A stretch of 7,558 nt of DNA, taken from contig CAJOQB010000218.1 in NCBI GenBank assembly GCA_905236405.1, positions 1 to 7,558 of the forward strand. The letters run 5' to 3'. Numbering within the stretch: the first letter of the stretch is position 1; each line of letters starts with the position of its first letter. The DNA is from an uncultured Bacteroidales bacterium. Its GTDB lineage: Bacteria > Bacteroidota > Bacteroidia > Bacteroidales > P3. Of this stretch, positions 1 through 5,700 are shown piece after piece. The notes under the pieces were generated by a model that had not been told where the DNA came from, did not search any database, and saw only the letters and a program-made list of their open reading frames with translations. A program made the translations under genes and the position numbers.

Positions 1-900
1 GATTCGAGCCAGTACTAAGTAGTGGTCCGAGGGGCAGCGTAGCCGGTGGCTTTGGAAATGGATTTCGCTTGGGGCGTCGTGTCCCTGTTCGGTGGCGGCG
101 TTGTCCTCGGTGGTCCAGTAGCTGTTGGTGAGCACTCCATAGCGGTCGACGGCAATACCAGGGGTGAGGAAGATGTGGTCGATGCGGCTCTCGGTCTTCA
201 GCTCGGGTCGGAAGGAGTTGAAGGTGCCGTTTTCGCAGAACCGCAGACGGGCGGCTTCATAGCTGTCGGTCAAATGGCCTTGCTGGGTGAAGATGGTGTA
301 GATTTCGTTGTTTTGGTCGACGTTGAAGTCGCCGGTGAGGATGGCGGGCTGTCCGTGGGCGATGCTCTGCATCCGCTGTACCACCAAACGGGCGCCTTCG
401 CGACGGGCCACCACGCCCACATGATCCATGTGAAGGTTGAAGAAGAAGAAATGCTGGCCGGTGGACAGCACCTCGAACTCGCCCCACGAGCAGATACGCA
501 CACAGGCGGCGTCCCATCCCTTGGAGGGTCGGTCGGGGGTGGGACTGAGCCAGAAGTTGCCGCTGTCGACCAGTCGCAGCTTGTCGGCTTTGTAGAAGAT
601 GGCGGAATGCTCGCCTGCCTGATGGCCGTCGTTGCGAGCCACACCGGTGTAGCGGTAGCCGTCGAGGAGCGACAGCATGTCGTGTATCTGGCCGATGAGC
701 GCCTCTTGGGTGCCGAAGATGTCGGGCTGCTCGAAGTTGATTTGGTCGCAAATCACGCGGCTGCGTACCTGCCACACTTCGCCTTGGGTCGAGTCGTGGC
801 TGTTCTTGTACCGGATGTTGTAGCTGCCGACAAAAAGCTCCTGAGCCTGTAGCGACAGGGTCAGGAGCATGATGACGATAAGGGTGATGTTTCTTCTCAT
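1..900 (-). CDS. Secreted endonuclease/exonuclease/phosphatase-family hydrolase (3' end cut by window edge)
   Basis: The frame is open from ATG at 900 to base 1, giving 300 residues with no stop. Residues 1-20 form a signal peptide (basic MRRN, a hydrophobic stretch, then LQAQ), so the product is exported. The remainder shows the full DNase I-like metal-dependent fold signature: YNIRY with Asn28, TQEA with Glu66, NLHMDH with His157, GDFN with Asp191 and Asn193, SRIDHIF with Asp241, and SDHY with Asp292/His293. These are the usual metal-binding and catalytic positions of the family, which cleaves phosphodiester or phosphomonoester bonds. The substrate (nucleic acid, sugar phosphate or lipid headgroup) cannot be told from sequence. 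SDHY normally lies close to the C-terminus, so only a few residues should be missing. The gene begins 12 bases after the C69 peptidase stop with no clear Shine-Dalgarno, suggesting co-transcription and perhaps translational coupling. Family call is firm; specificity is unknown. Confidence 0.93.
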   Translation of the reverse strand, partial: MRRNITLIVIMLLTLSLQAQELFVGSYNIRYKNSHDSTQGEVWQVRSRVICDQINFEQPDIFGTQEALIGQIHDMLSLLDGYRYTGVARNDGHQAGEHSAIFYKADKLRLVDSGNFWLSPTPDRPSKGWDAACVRICSWGEFEVLSTGQHFFFFNLHMDHVGVVARREGARLVVQRMQSIAHGQPAILTGDFNVDQNNEIYTIFTQQGHLTDSYEAARLRFCENGTFNSFRPELKTESRIDHIFLTPGIAVDRYGVLTNSYWTTEDNAATEQGHDAPSEIHFQSHRLRCPSDHYLVLARI

Positions 901-912
901 TGCGACGAGAGC

Positions 913-2538
913 TTAGAATCCCATGCCGAACATGGTCCAGTAGCGTTCCTCGAGCTTCTGCCATGCGTCGGCGGCGGCATCGTATTGTTTGTAGGTGTAG
1001 TCGTTGAGGATGTTGGCCATACGTGCCCGTTTCTGTCCTTCGCCGAGGTTCTCGTCGCGGTCGATGTCGACAATCTGGCGTTCGATTTTCTCCATGCCTT
1101 TGATGGCGTTGTTCTCGAGGGTGGTGCGTTGTTTCTCCATCACGTCCTTGGTACGTTGCCACTGCACGGTGGCCAGCTTGTTGGCCTTGCGGAATTTCCA
1201 CAGGGCGGCACGTTCGTTGTAGCCGTGCTGGCCGCAGACGTCGTAGGAAGAGGGCAGGCGAGTGGTGCCGCAGAAGACGGGGATGCGGGGACTCTGTCCC
1301 GGGTTGTCGAGGGCCACCCAGCAGACGCCGCCCACTGCGTCGGGCAGCCAGTCGCGCATCTGACCCACCACGCTATAGGAGCACCATGCCACGCTGACCG
1401 TGCGGCGGAAGGTGACGGTGCCAGGCTTCAGGTAGTTGAAGGTGTTCTCCATGGCTTTGCTCATCCAGGGGTTGGCGATGGGGCTGACGGTGGTGTCGAC
1501 ATAGGTGTTGCCGTCGGCATCCTTGCGATTGACGGCCATCTTGAGGTTTTGGCACATGTCCATATCGGTGCCTTCGAAGGTGGAGCGGAGCAGTTCCATA
1601 ACTTTCTGCACGTCGACTCCCTCGTCGGGTTTGACCGAGAAGGGAAGCTCGTCCATGTCCATCGAAAGATGGAGCGAGGGAGCGAGGGCGTTGAGCACGA
1701 AGAACTCGCGTTCGCGGAAGTTCTTGCCTTTGGCCCAGTCGGTGTTGAAGACTTTCCAGAAAATGAACTCGCCTTTGCCGTCCCACAGGTTGTATTTCTT
1801 GGCCACTTTCTCGATGTTGTCGCTGCAGAGGAAGTAGTTGGGGTTGTCGCGTTGGAGGCGTCCGATGCGGGGGATGTTGGCCGACACACCCACGTGGTCG
1901 TCGGGGATGCGTTGGGCTGCCCAGATGCCGCCCACCTTGTCGGGCCCTTCGCCGAGGATCTCCATCTGCCACACCTCGTCGCGGTCGGCGATGGTGATGC
2001 ACTCACCGCCGTCGCCATAGCCATAGCGGGTGACCAACGAGCCGATGAGCCGCACGGCGGCACGGGCGTTGTCGCAACGCAGCAGGGCGATGCGTTCCAG
2101 CTCCTCGATGGTGAACCAGCCGTTCTCGTTGACCAGGATGTCGGGGCCGCCGAAGGTGGTCTCGCCGATGAAGAGCTGCTTCTCGTTCATGCAAGGGTAG
2201 GAGGTGTTGAGGTAGGCATAGGTGTGCTGTATCTCGGGCAACTCGCCCATGACACGCACGCCGGTGGTGTCGCCGTAGTAGGCGGTGTGCATGGTGCCAC
2301 GCAGCACCTTGTAGGTGGAGCCCTGCGGATGGTCGGCAGCCGGCTCGATGTGCATCCAGGTGCGGTAGCGTCCGTCGCAGTGATGCGAGTTGATGACCGA
2401 CCCGTCCTTCGACGCCCGTTTGCCCACCATAATAGATATACAACTCTGACCCTCCAACTCGGAGAGGTCTACAGCAGGTTGCGCCGTCATGCCGAGACAG
2501 CACAACACCATGGATAACAGTATAAAAATATTCTTCAT
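913..2538 (-). CDS. Secreted C69-family dipeptidase (PepD-like Ntn hydrolase)
   Basis: This is a complete 541-residue gene, a usual length for exported Bacteroidota members of peptidase family C69 (U34). Residues 1-20 are a signal peptide (MKNIF, hydrophobic core, MTAQ). Cys33 in QSCISIMVGK is the expected nucleophile; in this family a short propeptide is removed so that the cysteine becomes the N-terminal catalytic residue. Supporting landmarks are SKDGSVIN (43-50), MNEKQLFIGETTFGG (117-131), EVWQMEILG (188-196), VSANIPRIG (218-226), and a later block with FRRTVSVAW, VGQMRDWLP, GGVCWVALDNP and SPRIPVFCG. The last ~85 residues are charged and probably helical. The family hydrolyses dipeptides; a role in periplasmic or extracellular peptide scavenging is inferred. 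ATG at 2538 is chosen because it directly precedes the signal peptide and lies about 30 bases downstream of a good Bacteroides-type promoter. It is the first gene of a two-gene operon. Confidence 0.95.
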   Translation of the reverse strand: MKNIFILLSMVLCCLGMTAQPAVDLSELEGQSCISIMVGKRASKDGSVINSHHCDGRYRTWMHIEPAADHPQGSTYKVLRGTMHTAYYGDTTGVRVMGELPEIQHTYAYLNTSYPCMNEKQLFIGETTFGGPDILVNENGWFTIEELERIALLRCDNARAAVRLIGSLVTRYGYGDGGECITIADRDEVWQMEILGEGPDKVGGIWAAQRIPDDHVGVSANIPRIGRLQRDNPNYFLCSDNIEKVAKKYNLWDGKGEFIFWKVFNTDWAKGKNFREREFFVLNALAPSLHLSMDMDELPFSVKPDEGVDVQKVMELLRSTFEGTDMDMCQNLKMAVNRKDADGNTYVDTTVSPIANPWMSKAMENTFNYLKPGTVTFRRTVSVAWCSYSVVGQMRDWLPDAVGGVCWVALDNPGQSPRIPVFCGTTRLPSSYDVCGQHGYNERAALWKFRKANKLATVQWQRTKDVMEKQRTTLENNAIKGMEKIERQIVDIDRDENLGEGQKRARMANILNDYTYKQYDAAADAWQKLEERYWTMFGMGF

Positions 2539-2569
2539 AGATGAAAGTTTTTGTCTCCTTTGGAAAGTG

Positions 2570-2600
2570 CAAAGATAAAAAGAAAGGGCGGAACGGCAAA
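2570..2600 (-). promoter_or_regulatory. Bacteroides-type promoter for the dipeptidase operon
   Basis: Read on the minus strand, TTTG (2600-2597) is followed after 19 bases by TATCTTTG (2577-2570). This matches the Bacteroidota primary sigma factor consensus TTTG / TAnnTTTG exactly. Transcription would start a few bases further on, near 2564, giving a leader of roughly 25 bases before the ATG at 2538. The start point is inferred from the usual spacing. Confidence 0.75.
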
Positions 2601-2636
2601 AAAAATGATTAAATATTCAAAAAAGAGCAGATAAAT

Positions 2637-2667
2637 ATTGCCCAGTTGGGAAAAAGAAGTACTTTTG
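2637..2667 (+). promoter_or_regulatory. Bacteroides-type promoter for the large modular surface protein
   Basis: ATTG (2637-2640) is followed after 19 bases by TACTTTTG (2660-2667), an exact match to the TAnnTTTG -7 box with a near-match to the TTTG -33 box. The predicted start is about 2673, giving a leader of nearly 70 bases. The spacer length equals that of the divergent promoter on the other strand, and the two -33 boxes are separated by only 36 AT-rich bases (2601-2636). Confidence 0.72.
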
Positions 2668-2672
2668 CATTT

Positions 2673-2686
2673 CCTGTCGCAACAGG
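2673..2686 (+). promoter_or_regulatory. Small hairpin at the predicted 5' end of the large gene's leader
   Basis: CCTGT (2673-2677) and ACAGG (2682-2686) pair perfectly around a CGCA loop. The hairpin falls at the predicted transcript start, so it may cap and protect the 5' end of the mRNA. No U-run follows it, so it is not a terminator. The rest of the leader to 2741 is AT-rich and ends in an A-run (TTAAAAAAAAC) just before the ATG, as is common where Bacteroidota initiate without a Shine-Dalgarno. A 5-bp stem could arise by chance. Confidence 0.4.
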
Positions 2687-2741
2687 TAAAAAGATTTAAT
2701 TAGTTGAATTCAAGTATTTATTAATCAAATTTAAAAAAAAC

Positions 2742-5700
2742 ATGTCTAAAAGTACAAAACTCCTTTCGTTGTGCGTGGGTCTGTTGATGGCCATCGCTCC
2801 GGGCTTCGCACAAGCACAGGTGTCGACCATCACGGTCGCCAACGGGAGTGCAACAAACGACTATGTGCCCATCTATGGCTTGTACATGGACGCTGCACAA
2901 CACTCCCAGTTCTTCTACCATGACACGATGTTGACTGCCGTTCGTGGCAACTACATCTCGTCGATGGTGTTCTACTCGTCGTCAAGCGGCTATACGTATC
3001 CTTCGACGATGACTGTCTCGTTGGGTATCAAGTCAGACAACTCGTTTGGCTCTGATTTTGATACTACGACAACGCTCACCACTGTGTGGACGGGACAGTT
3101 GACCATTGCGTCGAATGGAACTATGGAGGTGTTCTTTGACGTTCCTTACCTCTATCCCACGACGGGTGGTAACCTGATGGTTGAATTCATCCAAACCTCT
3201 GGTGTCAACTATTCGTCTGCCTCGTTCAATGGTATGAGCTACACTGGCAACGGTATCAGGAACTACTATGATTACGCACCTACTGTACAGGACTTCCTGC
3301 CCAAATGTACCTTCTCCTATTCCTCCTCAATGCCCTGTATGCGTCCGCTCAATCTGGCGGGTGGCGCTGTGTCGAGCGACAGCTGCTTCGTCAGCTGGCT
3401 TTCGGCAGGCAGCGGCGTCAGCTACAATGTGTATGTGTCCGACAGTGCGTTGACCGATTTCAGCAACCTGACGCCCGAGACGACCACCGACACCTTCTTC
3501 TATGCTGACAACCTCCAGTCGGGCACCATGTACTATGTCTATGTCCAGTCCGACTGCGGCAACGGCAGCACCAGTAGCGTCGTGGGGCCTGTTGTCTTCA
3601 CCACGCCTTGTAGTGCATTGGCACAGGTGCCTTATACCACCGGTTTCGAAGGCATCCCCACCGGTATGCTGCCCTATTGCTGGATTGCCCAGTCGCAGGG
3701 TTCCAGCGGTGCCGGCACATTCCCTGCAGTATACGTTTGGGCTCCCAATGCCCTCACCGACTCCACCTATCTGGAATTCGAGTCGAGCACTGGTGCAGAA
3801 GAGTTGCTCACCCTTCCCACTTTCGACAACTCGAGCCCTCTGCAGATGTCGTTCTACATCACCGCTTACAGCAGCTATTATATTCCCGAGACCTTCGAGG
3901 TGGGTTATATGAGCAATGGTAGCTTCGTCGCCATCGACACCCTCGAGCTGGCCACGGGCGCCTATCCCGATGACCCTGTGGTGGTATACTACAGCAGCGT
4001 CACCACTCCCACGCTGACTCCTGCCATGCGTGCCAACGGTTATGGCTACGCCTCCTACTATGGTTACACCATCTTTATTGATGACCTGAGTGTGACAGAA
4101 GTGCCTTCCTGTCCTCCTGTGACGAGCGTCTCGGGCAGCAGCCCTGTTGCCGACAGCCTCACCATCACTTGGAACGAAAACGGCACAGCCACCAACTGGA
4201 ATGTCATTGTCTCCGACACGGTGGTGACCAATTTCGAAGACTGGGATGTCACCTCTACCAGCGACAATCCTTATTTGGTTGGCGACCTTATGGCCAACAC
4301 CAAATACCATATCTACGTGCAGGCCGACTGTGGCGGCGAGACCAGCCCTTGGGCTCATGGCACCATTCGTACCGCTTGCTCCGCTGCCAACCCCGTGCCC
4401 ATGTACGAAGGGTTCGAGGATTACAACTATGATTATAACAACCCCGAGATCCCCTTCTGCTGGAATTCTGTGTCCACCTACTCTAATTATCCTTATGTCT
4501 ATGACTACGATGCCCACACGGGAAGCAAAGATTTGTATTTCTACCATTACAACAGCTATGCCGACACAGGCGTGCAGGCAATCATTCTGCCTGCATTCGA
4601 CACCTTGAGCAATCTCCAGATGTCGTTCTACGCTTATGCCGATTCTTGGAGCACCCCCGATTTGGTCGAAGTGGGTGTCATCGACACAAACGATACCTTT
4701 GTTCCTTGGGAAGTTGTCACTCTCCCTGTGGGAGATTATAATGACAGCCCCTTCATCGTCAGCTTTGCCGGCTACGAGGGCGAGGGCCATCGTCCTGCCA
4801 TCCGTATGTCGGTATATGGTCTCTATTCATCGGGTTCAATAGTTGTCGACGATGTCTCCATCACCTATATCCCCGAGTGTTCGGTGGTGCAGCATATCAC
4901 CATCGACACGATAAGTCACGAGATGGTCACCCTTTCGTGGGATGCCAACGAAATGGCCTCGGGATGGCATGTGGTTTACACCGACCACAGCTTTTCCACA
5001 CCCGACTCGACATGCACCTCGCTCAACTTGACCACCAACAGCTTGACCGTTACCGGTCTTGATGGCAACACCCCCTACTACTTCCACATCACCACCCTCT
5101 GCAACGACGACAGCTCTGACTATACCGCCTACACGATGCGTACCGAGTGCTATCCCTTCCAGAGCATACCCTATACCACCAGCTTCGAGACCGACGAAAA
5201 CTACGCAACACCCTTCTGCTGGTACAATCCTACCACAAATGAATATCCCTATGCCTACGACTACTACTCCCACACGGGAACCCACTCGCTCTATTTCTAT
5301 ATGTCGAACTACAGTTCCACAGAGAACATCATCGCATTGCCTCGCATGCAGGGTCTCGACACGTTGCAGATGCAGTTCTATGTCTATGCATCAAGCTATT
5401 CCATGCCTGACACCTTCCAGGTGGGTGTGCTCGAAGGCAACACCTTCGTCCCCCTCACCAACGTGACCGTCCCCGCAGACAGCTACAGCGCAACCCCCGT
5501 CACCGTCTACTTTGCCGGCTACACTGGCACAGCCGACCGCATCGCCTTCCGTGGCACCACCAGCAACTATTCCTATGTCTACGTCGACGACATCACCGTC
5601 AGCCGTGCTCCCGACTGTCTGCCGATAAGCAACATCACCACCACCTCTGACACCACCACCGAGGTCGTCCTCTCTTGGAATGCCAACGGAACCACAGCAT

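Noticed and set aside
46..852. Plus-strand open frame of 268 codons at the left end
   Set aside because: It lies opposite the endonuclease/exonuclease/phosphatase gene, whose catalytic motifs are intact on the minus strand.
985..2517. Long plus-strand open frame (510 codons) opposite the dipeptidase
   Set aside because: It is the antisense shadow of the C69 gene. Its product is a His/Val/Gly-rich sequence with no signal peptide or recognisable motif, whereas the minus strand carries full family motifs.
2555..2560. AAGGAG on the minus strand upstream of the dipeptidase start
   Set aside because: It lies 16 bases from the ATG, too far for a working Shine-Dalgarno, and Bacteroidota usually do not rely on one.
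2704..2713. Perfect palindrome TTGAATTCAA in the leader of the large gene
   Set aside because: A single 10-base palindrome in AT-rich DNA is not far from chance expectation, and there is no second copy or other support.
2742..2816. Possible lipoprotein signal in the large protein (LSLC) and in the dipeptidase (MVLCC)
   Set aside because: The residue before each Cys is not Gly, Ala or Ser (apart from the Cys-Cys pair), and better signal peptidase I sites (AQA before Gln26; MTAQ) follow the hydrophobic cores.
2721..2921. Short minus-strand frame across the start of the large gene
   Set aside because: It has no recognisable motif and overlaps the signal peptide coding region and leader of a well-supported gene.
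3336..5615. Tandem repeats as a possible CRISPR array or phase-variable simple repeat
   Set aside because: The repeated units are about 750 bases, keep one reading frame and are diverged protein domains; there are no short identical repeats with spacers.
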